Shown here: positions 54,167-62,495 of the stretch, piece after piece
Numbering within the stretch: the stretch's first letter is position 1
How the letters are laid out: each line of letters opens with the position of its first letter
Assembly: GCF_900114715.1 (NCBI RefSeq)
Contig: NZ_FOTY01000010.1
Span: 1 to 64,000, forward strand
Length of the DNA: 64,000 bases
Reading direction: 5' to 3'
Origin: Salibacterium qingdaonense
Lineage (GTDB): Bacteria > Bacillota > Bacilli > Bacillales > Marinococcaceae
The notes under the pieces: generated by a model
The model's database searches: none
The model's input: only the letters and a program-made list of their open reading frames with translations
What the model was told of the DNA's origin: nothing
Made by a program: the position numbers and the translations under genes

Positions 54167-54451
54167 AAGAGTCTGGGACAAGAGCACATGATGCGGCAGA
54201 TAATACGAATTTTCCGGGTCACTAATCAAAAGCTGTATAGCAGCGGAGCCAAAATGCTTTGACTCCTGCGGGAACAGCACGAGTCTCAAGACCCCGCAGG
54301 AAGCGGTTTTCTTCCGAGGAGGCTTGAGCCGTGCCCGCGGAAAGCAAAGCATTTTGGCGTAGCGGCTTGTCTCAGCAACGAAAAATACCGAACGATTTTT
54401 TGAAATCGTTCGGTATTTTTCTATCTTATAGAAGTTTTGTCTCAGACTCTT
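54167..54451 (-). repeat. MITE-like repeat, long copy B (carries a terminator hairpin)
   Basis: A 285-bp element on the minus strand, colinear with copy A (1052-1391). The ends are AAGAGTCTGAGACAAAAC (54435-54451 side) and the complement of AAGAGTCTGGGACAAGA (54167 side). The hairpin with flanking A/T tracts is at 54381-54420 and the GC-rich palindromic core at about 54258-54350. Its left end starts 33 bp after the stop of the M14 peptidase gene. It fills the gap between the convergent ppa and that gene. Confidence 0.8.
54381..54420 (-). terminator. Terminator of the M14 peptidase gene (hairpin of repeat B)
   Basis: ATACCGAACGATTT and its complement, with A- and T-tracts on both sides. It is the counterpart of the hairpins at 1083-1122 and 21258-21297, with paired G-to-A and C-to-T changes that keep the stem. 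Confidence 0.75.
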
Positions 54452-54483
54452 TTCACTGTTTAGAGATCGTCATGGTCCCGGTT

Positions 54484-55554
54484 TTATTTCGTAAAATTAG
54501 TAAATGTTAAGCTTTCCAGAAGAAGCGGAACTCCTGTAACCCAGATTCTTGCGGATGCCTCGGGCGGAAGTGGATTCATCCCCACACCTGTTTCAATCGT
54601 GAATCCGGGCCTGCGGAATGTTTTAATAAACCAATCTTTATATCCAGCGCTGCTTCCAGCGTCCTCGACCGGGCGAAATGACCCTGCTGCTGCCAGTCGT
54701 CTTCCCAATTCGGCGCTCTCCGGGGGTTCCAATCCACTATAACCCCAATAGACTTCTTCCCCCTGGGAATGAAGCGCGAGCACATGCGAAAATTCTTCCT
54801 GCATGCTGAGCTGATATACAGCTTTTGCCTCGGGCTCTGTGAGCGGGGCTTCTCCTCCGTAATGTCTTGGAAAAGGACAATCAGGAGAACCTGCTGCTTC
54901 TTCTTTCCAACCTGCCGGCCACTGATGATTTAAATCAACACCGCGTGCGTTGGCGGACCAGTGCCGGAAATCATTCATTCCACCGTTTATCTTCATCACT
55001 TCATCCTTTTTCTCTTTGTCCAGTACAGCCGCCCCTTCCTGAACGAGTTCCACCCCATCCGGATTGACAAGCGGTACTACGTAAAGAGTCACTTCCTGAA
55101 GAATTGTTTCAGGGTTGACATCATACCAATGCTCTTTCGACTCCTCCTTTGATATAAACATATGAAGAAATGACATTAAAAGCCAGGTATTCAGCCATTC
55201 ATTCCCATGCCAGGCGGCCGAAAATAATATTTTTTTCGGACCGCTCCCTGCACGAAACAACCATATCGGTTTTCCAAGCACGGAAGTACCGATCTGTTCC
55301 GAATAGATTGAAGACGGAAGACTCTTTCTGTCTTCTTCAAGCTCTCTCCATCCGTACTCATAAACACAACCTGTCTGTGTTTCACGAAGCGGATGATTTG
55401 TTTGTTCGGTCTTTGGAACAAGGATCGTCGTTCCTGGTTCCAGGTAGGTCTCCAGTGACATATTGTTTCTAGAAAGCAGCTGTTCTGTCGACACTTGAAA
55501 ACGAACCGCTATTTTACGCACGGTATCCCCCTGCTTGACGTTATATTTGATCAC
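54484..55554 (-). CDS. LysM-M14 carboxypeptidase (gamma-D-glutamyl-L-diamino acid peptidase I-like)
   Basis: A 356-aa protein with an N-terminal LysM domain (residues 1-48) and an M14 zinc carboxypeptidase domain. The zinc ligands are in HGNEW and LHSQGE, and the catalytic Glu in TIETGVG. It resembles the sporulation-linked peptidase of Lysinibacillus sphaericus that cuts peptidoglycan stems. There is no signal peptide, so it may act in the mother cell. It is divergent from the serA leader. Confidence 0.85.
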   Translation of the reverse strand: MIKYNVKQGDTVRKIAVRFQVSTEQLLSRNNMSLETYLEPGTTILVPKTEQTNHPLRETQTGCVYEYGWRELEEDRKSLPSSIYSEQIGTSVLGKPIWLFRAGSGPKKILFSAAWHGNEWLNTWLLMSFLHMFISKEESKEHWYDVNPETILQEVTLYVVPLVNPDGVELVQEGAAVLDKEKKDEVMKINGGMNDFRHWSANARGVDLNHQWPAGWKEEAAGSPDCPFPRHYGGEAPLTEPEAKAVYQLSMQEEFSHVLALHSQGEEVYWGYSGLEPPESAELGRRLAAAGSFRPVEDAGSSAGYKDWFIKTFRRPGFTIETGVGMNPLPPEASARIWVTGVPLLLESLTFTNFTK

Positions 55555-55644
55555 ATCATTTCACCCTCCTCAAGCGGCACGCCTTTTACCTGAAGTATAT
55601 TGACTTTCCCACCCTCCTATGATACATTTACAATCAATAAATGA

Positions 55645-55658
55645 AGGACACTTGTCCT
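55645..55658. promoter_or_regulatory. Dyad in the serA promoter region
   Basis: AGGACA-CT-TGTCCT is a perfect 6+2+6 dyad that ends 20 bp before the TATAAT (55679-55684), so it covers or precedes the -35 zone. It could be an operator for serA or for the divergent peptidase gene. Confidence 0.35.
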
Positions 55659-55678
55659 CCATGAGTACACAGTTACAG

Positions 55679-55930
55679 TATAATGCCTGGATGAAGAACG
55701 ACGAATTACAGGCCCATTCCAGAGAGCCGGATAAGCTGGAAACCGGTATGGCCTTTTTTCCGAGAGCACTTCTGAGCAGCCGCTTTGAACAAAAGTAGAA
55801 GCGGACGGATAATCCGTTACCTTGGAGCTTTGGCTCCCTGAGAAGTATAAAGGATACTTGAAAAAGGGTGGCACCGCGGAAACTTCCGCCCCTTGCGAAT
55901 TTATTCGTGTGGGCAGGGAGTTTTTTTTAT
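55679..55930 (+). ncRNA. Serine T-box riboswitch upstream of serA
   Basis: The leader starts after TATAAT (55679-55684). Stem I is closed by GAAG (55693-55696) and CTTC (55769-55772), with the AGAGAG and GGAAACCGG distal elements. The specifier codon is best read as AGC (Ser) at 55765-55767. The T-box AGGGTGGCACCGCGG is at 55865-55879. A terminator stem follows, ending in eight T residues at 55921-55928. Uncharged tRNA-Ser should turn serA on. Confidence 0.92.
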
Positions 55931-55999
55931 AGGTTTTCCCGGGGGCGGTATTTAAACTGTGACGCTATGATTTTATTACAGGTGAAGGAGTGGAGAGAG

Positions 56000-57622
56000 A
56001 TGATGCAGCAACCTGCAGCAGAAAAAAAAGCAGAAGAAGAACAAAAGACAAAGGCACGGATTCTCGTGTCGGATGCAATGAGCAAGGAAGGCCTGGCCCC
56101 CCTCCTGGGTCAGGATCAGATTGAGTGCGTCGAGCAGAATGTAAAAGACGTGGACGATCAGGATACCTACGATGCCCTTCTTGTGCGGAGTGGTACGACG
56201 GTGACTCCGGAGATCATGGATCAGATGACGAACCTGAAAATTATTGCCCGGGCAGGTGTAGGCGTCGACAATATTGATGTAGACGCGGCCACCAAACGGG
56301 GCATTGTAGTCATTAACGCTCCGGACGGCAACACGATATCCACCGCGGAACATACTTTTGCCATGATTATGTCTCTTGCCAGAAATATACCGCAGGCAGA
56401 TGCTTCCATCCAAGGCGGGGAGTGGAACCGTAAAGCATTTCAGGGTGTGGAACTGCGCGGCAAAACGCTGGGTGTCGTCGGTTTCGGCCGGATCGGATCC
56501 GAAATCGCAAAACGGGCCCGAGGGTTTGATCTATCGCTTCTCGTTTACGACCCTTTTCTCACCGAAGAACGTGCGGAGAAGCTCGGCGTAGAGATCGGCA
56601 CACTCGATGAAGTGCTCGAAAGTGCGGATATCATTACCGTCCACACTCCGCTGACAAAAGATACAAAAGGGCTTATCAACCGTGACAACATAGGAAAAAC
56701 CAAACCCGGCGTTCTTCTCATTAACTGTGCCCGAGGCGGTATCATTGATGAAGAAGCGCTTTATGAACATCTGGAAAGCGGGAACGCCGGAGGTGCGGCA
56801 CTGGACGTGTTTGAAGAGGAACCAGCTCAGAACAATAAACTCGTCGGCCTCGGCAACGTTATCACAACACCCCACATCGCCGCTTCTACCAAGGAAGCAC
56901 AGCTGAATGTAGCCGAACAGGTATCCGAGGAAGTACTGCAGTTTTTAAAAGGAATGCCTGCTCTGAATTCGATTAACCTGCCGACGATGTCGAAGGAAAA
57001 ATTTGAAACACTGCAGCCGTATTATGAACTTTCCAAAAAAATGGGGTATATTTTATCCCAGAGCATGAAGACTCCGGTTCAGGACATTGATGTGCATTAC
57101 AGCGGGGAAGTCACGGAACTTGAAACATCCGTTTTGACTCGTTCACTCGTCGCAGGTTTTCTCCAGACAAGAATTGATGCCCCTGTTAATGACGTCAATG
57201 CGTCCGTTATCGCAAAAGAACGAGGCATCACATACGGAGAAAAGCACCATACAAACGCTCTGGGCTATTCCAATCTGATGCAGGCAACAATACGCGGGGA
57301 GAACCGTCATTTCACGATTCACGGTACCTACGTCAAGGAATACGGACCGCGCATCGTCCGGATTAATGACTTTAACGTGGATTTCTACCCCACCGGACAC
57401 TTGATTTACATCCAGCATTCAGATAGACCCGGCGTCATTGGAAAAATGGGACAGCTTCTCGGCGAACATGACGTGAACATCGCCACGATGCAGGTCGGCC
57501 GGAGAGAAGAAGGCGGAGATGCAATTATGATGCTCGCAGTCGACAAAGAGGCGGGAGAAAACGTTGTGAAACATTTAACTTCCATTGAAGAAATTAAACA
57601 AGCAGACAAAATCGAAGTGTAA
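56000..57622 (+). CDS. serA: D-3-phosphoglycerate dehydrogenase
   Basis: First step of serine synthesis. The 540-aa protein has the catalytic and NAD domains (GVVGFGRIGSEIAKRA near residue 160; NCARGG and TPHIAAST with the active-site Arg and His), an intervening domain and a C-terminal ACT domain (about 465-540, RPGVIGKMGQLLGEHD). An extra Lys/Glu-rich N-terminus of about 20 residues precedes the core. ATG 56000 has AAGGAG 9 bp upstream. It is controlled by the serine T-box. Confidence 0.96.
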   Translation: MMQQPAAEKKAEEEQKTKARILVSDAMSKEGLAPLLGQDQIECVEQNVKDVDDQDTYDALLVRSGTTVTPEIMDQMTNLKIIARAGVGVDNIDVDAATKRGIVVINAPDGNTISTAEHTFAMIMSLARNIPQADASIQGGEWNRKAFQGVELRGKTLGVVGFGRIGSEIAKRARGFDLSLLVYDPFLTEERAEKLGVEIGTLDEVLESADIITVHTPLTKDTKGLINRDNIGKTKPGVLLINCARGGIIDEEALYEHLESGNAGGAALDVFEEEPAQNNKLVGLGNVITTPHIAASTKEAQLNVAEQVSEEVLQFLKGMPALNSINLPTMSKEKFETLQPYYELSKKMGYILSQSMKTPVQDIDVHYSGEVTELETSVLTRSLVAGFLQTRIDAPVNDVNASVIAKERGITYGEKHHTNALGYSNLMQATIRGENRHFTIHGTYVKEYGPRIVRINDFNVDFYPTGHLIYIQHSDRPGVIGKMGQLLGEHDVNIATMQVGRREEGGDAIMMLAVDKEAGENVVKHLTSIEEIKQADKIEV

Positions 57623-57652
57623 CAAAACAACTCACGATGAAATGCTTCCACG

Positions 57653-57685
57653 GCCCCCTGGATAAAAATGTCCAGGGGGCTTTTT
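57653..57685 (+). terminator. Terminator of serA
   Basis: GCCCCCTGGA (57653-57662) pairs with TCCAGGGGGC (57671-57680), followed by TTTTT, 30 bp after the serA stop. Confidence 0.92.
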
Positions 57686-57700
57686 ATCTTACACTCTTGT

Positions 57701-58111
57701 TCAGGGATCAGGCCAGATGTAGCCGAGAATCCGATTCCACTGGTTTTTTCTCGATAAAGCAAGAAACTTTCGTCCTTGTTCGGTGATGACTGCAGAGGTT
57801 TCTTCTTTTCTTATCCAGCCTTCCACCAAGGCTACATTTTCCATAAACTGATACAACACGATGTCTTTTGGTTTCTTTCGTCTGCTCATCAGTTTATACT
57901 GCAGAGAATCTTCCATCCCTTTCCAAAAACGTTGGTGAAGAAAATAGTGATGATCCAGACGTATCCTTTCATGTCGTGAAAACTTGATTAAAAAAAACAA
58001 AAAAGCATCCAGCATCCACTCTTCGTTATTTTGTTTATCTTCCTGCTGATTGAGCCACAATAAAAAAGACGTGTTCAGAGCAAAGTCTTTCGGCGGGTTG
58101 GAACTACTCAT
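57701..58111 (-). CDS. Hypothetical 136-aa protein, winged-helix-like C-terminus
   Basis: I do not recognise this protein. The first half is helical with many aromatic and His residues. The second half (about 80-130: LYQFMENVALVEGWI, then AVITEQGRKFLAL) has the pattern of a winged helix with the typical T-E-x-G-R turn. It starts at ATG 58111 with AAAGGAAG 9 bp upstream and is convergent with serA. Confidence 0.6.
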   Translation of the reverse strand: MSSSNPPKDFALNTSFLLWLNQQEDKQNNEEWMLDAFLFFLIKFSRHERIRLDHHYFLHQRFWKGMEDSLQYKLMSRRKKPKDIVLYQFMENVALVEGWIRKEETSAVITEQGRKFLALSRKNQWNRILGYIWPDP

Positions 58112-58201
58112 CTGTTCATGCTTCCTTTGCTGCTAATATTCTCAGGATACTGAGGTTATTCTATCATATTTCCCCCCGAAGACGTACGTGTTTCTTTATA
58201 T

Positions 58202-58924
58202 TCAAGCTATTAGTATCTCTTGATCCGGATAGATTAAAGATCCTTCAATATCATTTATATCCTGAAGGTTGTCCACCGTTGTGTCATAGGTACGGGCTAA
58301 GTCCCACAGGGTATCGCCTTTTTCTATTGTGTAACTGAAAGAGTCCGTCTCATTTTTATCTTCTGCATTCCTCACCATTCCTGCTATTTCTGCGGTTCGG
58401 TCATTACTTGCAGCAGCATAGGCATGACTATCCTGCTGCAATACCGGAAGTGGATCAGCGGCATACGTTTTATTCGGATTCCATTCCCCGAAATGCAGCT
58501 CAAAATGAAGATGAGGGCCGCGGGATCGGCCTGTGTTTCCAACTTGTCCCACGATTTCTCCCTGCTCTACTTTTTCTCCATCCTTTACCATTCGTTTTGA
58601 CAAATGGGCATACACTGTCTCTGTATCGTTATCATGCTTCATCATCACGACATGTCCGTAACTGGATGAGTAATCAGAACGTGTGATTTCTCCATCAGCA
58701 GCAGCTTTCACTTTTGTTCCCGTTTCAGCAGCGATATCAATACCATCATGGTTTCCCTGCCTTGAACCGAACGTATCGGTTAATGTCCCGCCTTCCAGGG
58801 GCCATATGTAATCTTTTTCTCCCTGGGAGACAGCATACATCGAAGAAGCCCCGATGAAAAAGAATAACAGCAGAAGGAACAGTGAAAAGAAACCCACCAG
58901 CACAAACCGTTGTACATATGACAT
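58202..58924 (-). CDS. M23 peptidase with C-terminal LysM domain
   Basis: A 240-aa membrane-anchored cell wall protein. It has one N-terminal helix (about residues 5-30), an M23 domain with all zinc ligands (HDGID and HLHFE) and a C-terminal LysM domain (about 195-240). It should cut peptidoglycan cross-links. ATG 58924 has GGAGG 11 bp upstream. The fold resembles spore and division endopeptidases but I cannot name the orthologue. Confidence 0.85.
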   Translation of the reverse strand: MSYVQRFVLVGFFSLFLLLLFFFIGASSMYAVSQGEKDYIWPLEGGTLTDTFGSRQGNHDGIDIAAETGTKVKAAADGEITRSDYSSSYGHVVMMKHDNDTETVYAHLSKRMVKDGEKVEQGEIVGQVGNTGRSRGPHLHFELHFGEWNPNKTYAADPLPVLQQDSHAYAAASNDRTAEIAGMVRNAEDKNETDSFSYTIEKGDTLWDLARTYDTTVDNLQDINDIEGSLIYPDQEILIA

Positions 58925-58966
58925 GGTATGGATAACCTCCATTTTTTGATGTGAAATATAATGCCA

Positions 58967-59317
58967 CTATAAGCTTATGAGGGCTTGTCTGTCTTTATGA
59001 CAAGTTTTACTCGATAGCCCCAATCTCCTGGTTGTGCTTCTATATTTTTCTCCAAAACCAACCGCATTAATATCTGTATTCTGAAACCGGCGTATCAAAT
59101 CCACTGTTTCTGTCTTTATCTGGTTTTTTATTTTGCATTCTATGATATCTATATCTTTTTTATTCCATAAGGGGACGTTTGTGTAAAAAGGTAAAAGGCG
59201 GACGGATAAATGTATCTTAGTAGATAAAACGGTGCAAAATACGGCCGGCCCAATGATTTCAGGCGGTCCGGCCCAGCTTCGCCGAGTCTGTCGTGATTTC
59301 CAGAAAAACTGCTTCAA
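58967..59317 (-). pseudogene. Possible remnant of a gerC-family germinant receptor gene
   Basis: The last 60 codons of this open frame (IECKIKNQIKTETVDLIRRF, then NTDINAVGFGEKYRS) resemble the C-terminal end of Ger(x)C lipoproteins of germinant receptors. The upstream half has no family likeness, no lipobox and no good ribosome site, and no gerA or gerB partner is present. I read it as a decayed fragment. The rest of 58925-59485 shows no gene. Confidence 0.35.
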
Positions 59318-59450
59318 TCAAGGGTGGAAATGGTATATTACTTCTGGAGGGGATCAGGCTGTCTCTCCCTTTGGATTGCTTCCAAGTAGTATATTACGAC
59401 CGCAGAACTCCTATGCAGACGGCTTCAGACATGGTGAAGACATAATAAAA

Positions 59451-59477
59451 GACTCTCCTGTGAAATAGAGGAGAGTC
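59451..59477 (-). terminator. Terminator of the btu operon
   Basis: GACTCTCCT (59451-59459) pairs with AGGAGAGTC (59469-59477), with TTTTATTAT following on the minus strand, 9 bp after the pduO stop. Confidence 0.82.
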
Positions 59478-59485
59478 CAGCTGCA

Positions 59486-60061
59486 TTATTCTTTGTTATG
59501 TCCTTCGCGGAAGACGACAGCACTTCGGTTGTATTCTACATCGGCAATTTCCAACCGGTAATTAACAATTCGCGCTGCTGCAAAAAAATAGTCGGATAAG
59601 CGGTTGATATATCTCTGCACTTCTTTATTTATATTTTCTATTTTTGCAAGTGTTGTTATCTGCCGTTCCGTACGTCGTGCAACCGTACGACAGATATGCA
59701 GCTCGGCAGAGGCGGCAGTTCCTCCCGGAAGGATGAAACGTTGGAGTGCCGGGGCTTCTTCGGTGTATATATCTATACGTTGTTCAAGGTAAGTGGTGGA
59801 CTGACGGCCGATTTTCCATACCGTGTCTTCCTTTATGCTGGAAAGGTCACTCCCGCAGTCGAACAATTCATGCTGAATCTGCATCAGCTCTGGTCCAATA
59901 TCCGGAAACAGATCATCGTCCAGAACCGCTGCTGCTTTGGCAGTACATGCGTTTAGTTCATCGCATGTCCCGTATGCTTCAATTCTGATATCATCTTTAT
60001 CTCTGGTTCCGCCTATGACCCTCGTTTTTCCCTGATCTCCGCTTCTTGTATACAATCTCAT
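59486..60061 (-). CDS. pduO: PduO-type cob(I)alamin adenosyltransferase
   Basis: Makes adenosylcobalamin from ATP and cob(I)alamin. The 191-aa helical protein has the TRSGDQGKT start motif, RIEAYGTCDELNA and the RTVARRTERQ helix. It is the counterpart of B. subtilis YvqK and is last in the btuF-btuC-btuD operon. ATG 60061 gives the usual N-terminus but the ribosome site is weak; GTG codons at 60070 and 60073 are alternatives. Confidence 0.92.
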   Translation of the reverse strand: MRLYTRSGDQGKTRVIGGTRDKDDIRIEAYGTCDELNACTAKAAAVLDDDLFPDIGPELMQIQHELFDCGSDLSSIKEDTVWKIGRQSTTYLEQRIDIYTEEAPALQRFILPGGTAASAELHICRTVARRTERQITTLAKIENINKEVQRYINRLSDYFFAAARIVNYRLEIADVEYNRSAVVFREGHNKE

Positions 60062-60121
60062 CCTCTGCACCACACTTTCTTTTCATTATCAACTGACCCC
60101 CTATATAGAGTGCCTGCTGTT

Positions 60122-61447
60122 TTACCTGAGTCTGTTATACACGAGACGGGCACTGCGCCGCCGTATCTCTTCTTGTGTATCAATGGAGGACCGCTGTCCC
60201 GAAACCGCGACGGTTACCGGTCCCTCTCCAAACATAATCTCCCGGTTATGTACAGTATCTACCGCCGCCTGCCCTTTTGCTTCTGCTGCTGCTGCCAGGA
60301 CGCCTGCCATTTCCCCCTCGTTTAATTCAGAATCGATAAAAAGCAGGATACAAACAAAATCCGGCCTGTAGGTCCACCCAGCATCAGCGCCGCCGACTTT
60401 GTTGATAACAGCCGTATAGACCTTGATGCAGCCATCCATGTCCTCTTCAACATGCATGTCAGAACTGGATACATCCAGCCCTTCAAAAGCTGCCTTCTTT
60501 CTTGCCCAATTCTCCATAGAAAGAGAAAAGGTCCGCGCCCATATAAAACCGTTTTCCTCCCCTGCAGATGACAGCGTCTTCCAGTCCATAGCAGACGTTA
60601 CATATAATTCATTATTTATTTCTTCCTTCTGCAGCGTTTCAAGCGGCCCGTTAATAATATTTCCTGTAAGATGGTCAGGTTCAAGCATCAACTGAGGACG
60701 GGGTGCGAACGGATGGATGACACGCGACAATGCCGTACCATACACCCGCTGAAGAAGTTGTTTTTTCAGGACATTGGAAGGTTCGTCAAGTAACTCCTGG
60801 TTCCCTTTATTCAAAAGAAGTAGTTTATCACTGTATAAAGCAGCCAGATTCAAATCATGAATCGCTGCAATGACCGTCATCTGTTTTTTGGCTGCCCATT
60901 GTTTCAATGTGTCCAGCAGATGCACCTGATACGCGATATCCAGATGATTCGTCGGTTCATCAAGCAACAGGTAATCAGGCTCCTGTGCCATCGCTCTCGC
61001 CAGATACACCCGCTGCTTTTCTCCTCCGCTTAATTGGTCCAGTGTTCGATGCGCTGCATGATCCACGTAAGTCTGCCGCATCGCTTCTTCTACTACTTCC
61101 CGATCTTGTCGGCTGGTTCGGCCGAACCAGCCTTTCTGATAAGGATAGCGCCCCAGCTCCACTACCTCGCAGACCGTATAGGAAAATGCTTCTTCTTCCT
61201 GCTGAGGAAGAACGGCGAGCTGAGCAGCTATCTGTTTTTGTGTCAGCGAATCAAGTGGTGTCCCGTTAAGATTTATGGTTCCCGTTTCAGGATGAAGTTC
61301 TCTGTACAGCATTTTTAAAAGCGTGGACTTGCCGCTTCCATTCGGGCCGATAATACCAACAAACTCCCCCGGCTCTGCCTTGAAATGAATGTTACACAGA
61401 ACCGTAACACCAGAATAACCACCACTAAGCTGTTCTACTTCAAGCAT
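60122..61447 (-). CDS. btuD: Cobalamin ABC transporter ATPase fused to a CbiZ-like domain
   Basis: A 441-aa fusion. Residues 1-255 are an ABC ATPase with Walker A GPNGSGKST (34-42), the signature LSGGEKQRV and Walker B YLLLDEPTNHLD. Residues about 275-441 resemble the adenosylcobinamide amidohydrolase CbiZ (INKVGGADAG, then a hydrophobic strand, AAEAKGQAAVD and a Gly-rich end). It may thus energise uptake and remodel imported corrinoids. The length equals that remembered for B. subtilis YvrA. ATG 61447 has GGTGA upstream. Confidence 0.88.
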   Translation of the reverse strand: MLEVEQLSGGYSGVTVLCNIHFKAEPGEFVGIIGPNGSGKSTLLKMLYRELHPETGTINLNGTPLDSLTQKQIAAQLAVLPQQEEEAFSYTVCEVVELGRYPYQKGWFGRTSRQDREVVEEAMRQTYVDHAAHRTLDQLSGGEKQRVYLARAMAQEPDYLLLDEPTNHLDIAYQVHLLDTLKQWAAKKQMTVIAAIHDLNLAALYSDKLLLLNKGNQELLDEPSNVLKKQLLQRVYGTALSRVIHPFAPRPQLMLEPDHLTGNIINGPLETLQKEEINNELYVTSAMDWKTLSSAGEENGFIWARTFSLSMENWARKKAAFEGLDVSSSDMHVEEDMDGCIKVYTAVINKVGGADAGWTYRPDFVCILLFIDSELNEGEMAGVLAAAAEAKGQAAVDTVHNREIMFGEGPVTVAVSGQRSSIDTQEEIRRRSARLVYNRLR

Positions 61448-61451
61448 GATG

Positions 61452-62495
61452 TCACCTTCTTTTCGGCCGGCGCCGTTGATGATAGAGAAGAAACCCAAAG
61501 ACAGGTGCCCCCGTTGCAGCTGTAATAACACCGATTGGAAGTTCCGTCGGTGCAATGATCGTTCGAGCCGCCAAATCCGTTAACACGAGAAACCCTGCGC
61601 CGCTGAGAATGGAAAGCGGCAGCAGCAGCCGATGGTCGGGCCCGGTCAACAGGCGTACCAGATGGGGGACAACCAAGCCGACAAAACCGATTGTACCGGA
61701 CACTGCCACCGACGCACCAGTTAGAAGAGAAGCTCCAGCTAAGACAGTGATTCTGCTTTTCTCCGGGCTTACCCCCAGGGTGCGTGCTGTCTCCTCCCCG
61801 AATACGAGGGCGTTTAGTTCCCGTATATTCATAAACAAAAGAAGGATGCCGATCAAAAAGAACGGAACCACAAGGGCAGCATAATCCCACCCCCTCATGG
61901 AGACGCTTCCCATCAGCCAGCTGATGATCTGTCTCAGTTCGTTTCCTGTTAAAGCAATGATCAGCGATAAAAAGGCCCCCAGGAACGAACTAACAATAAT
62001 ACCTGCGAGGATAATGGTCTCTGTCCTCATCTGCTGCTCCATCCAGCGGACGAACGTCAGAATAAAAAGCAGGGTTATAAATCCTGAGATAATACTTACA
62101 ACAGGCAGTGTGAGCGTCCCCAGAAGCGGGATTGTAAAACCAGTATAAAGGACAACTACCGCCCCCAATGCCGATCCGGAAGAAACACCAAGTGTATAAG
62201 GATCCGCCAGTGGATTTCTCAGAAGTCCCTGAAATGCTGTCCCTGCCGCCGCAAGAGAAGCACCTACAAGAGCGGCCAGTATCACTCTTGGAAGCCTTAT
62301 ATTTGTAATGATGGATACATCGGCTTCTGGAATGGAGGGCGGCATATCAATCCCGAATAAGATGCGCCATATAATCTCCAAACTTACCGGAATAGGAATA
62401 AAAACACTTCCAACAGACACACCGATTATCAGGCTGAGACCCGCAAACGCCAGCCCGGTCCCCATACTGATCCAGGCTTTATTCTGCGAAAACAT
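61452..62495 (-). CDS. btuC: Cobalamin ABC transporter permease (FecCD family)
   Basis: A 347-aa permease with about ten membrane helices and the FecCD signatures RLPRVILAALVGASLAAAG and GTIGFVGLVVPHLVR. The start at 62495 overlaps the end of btuF by 17 bp. It forms the channel for the BtuF-delivered corrinoid. The riboswitch upstream of btuF supports cobalamin as the substrate, rather than iron siderophore. Confidence 0.93.
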   Translation of the reverse strand: MFSQNKAWISMGTGLAFAGLSLIIGVSVGSVFIPIPVSLEIIWRILFGIDMPPSIPEADVSIITNIRLPRVILAALVGASLAAAGTAFQGLLRNPLADPYTLGVSSGSALGAVVVLYTGFTIPLLGTLTLPVVSIISGFITLLFILTFVRWMEQQMRTETIILAGIIVSSFLGAFLSLIIALTGNELRQIISWLMGSVSMRGWDYAALVVPFFLIGILLLFMNIRELNALVFGEETARTLGVSPEKSRITVLAGASLLTGASVAVSGTIGFVGLVVPHLVRLLTGPDHRLLLPLSILSGAGFLVLTDLAARTIIAPTELPIGVITAATGAPVFGFLLYHQRRRPKRR

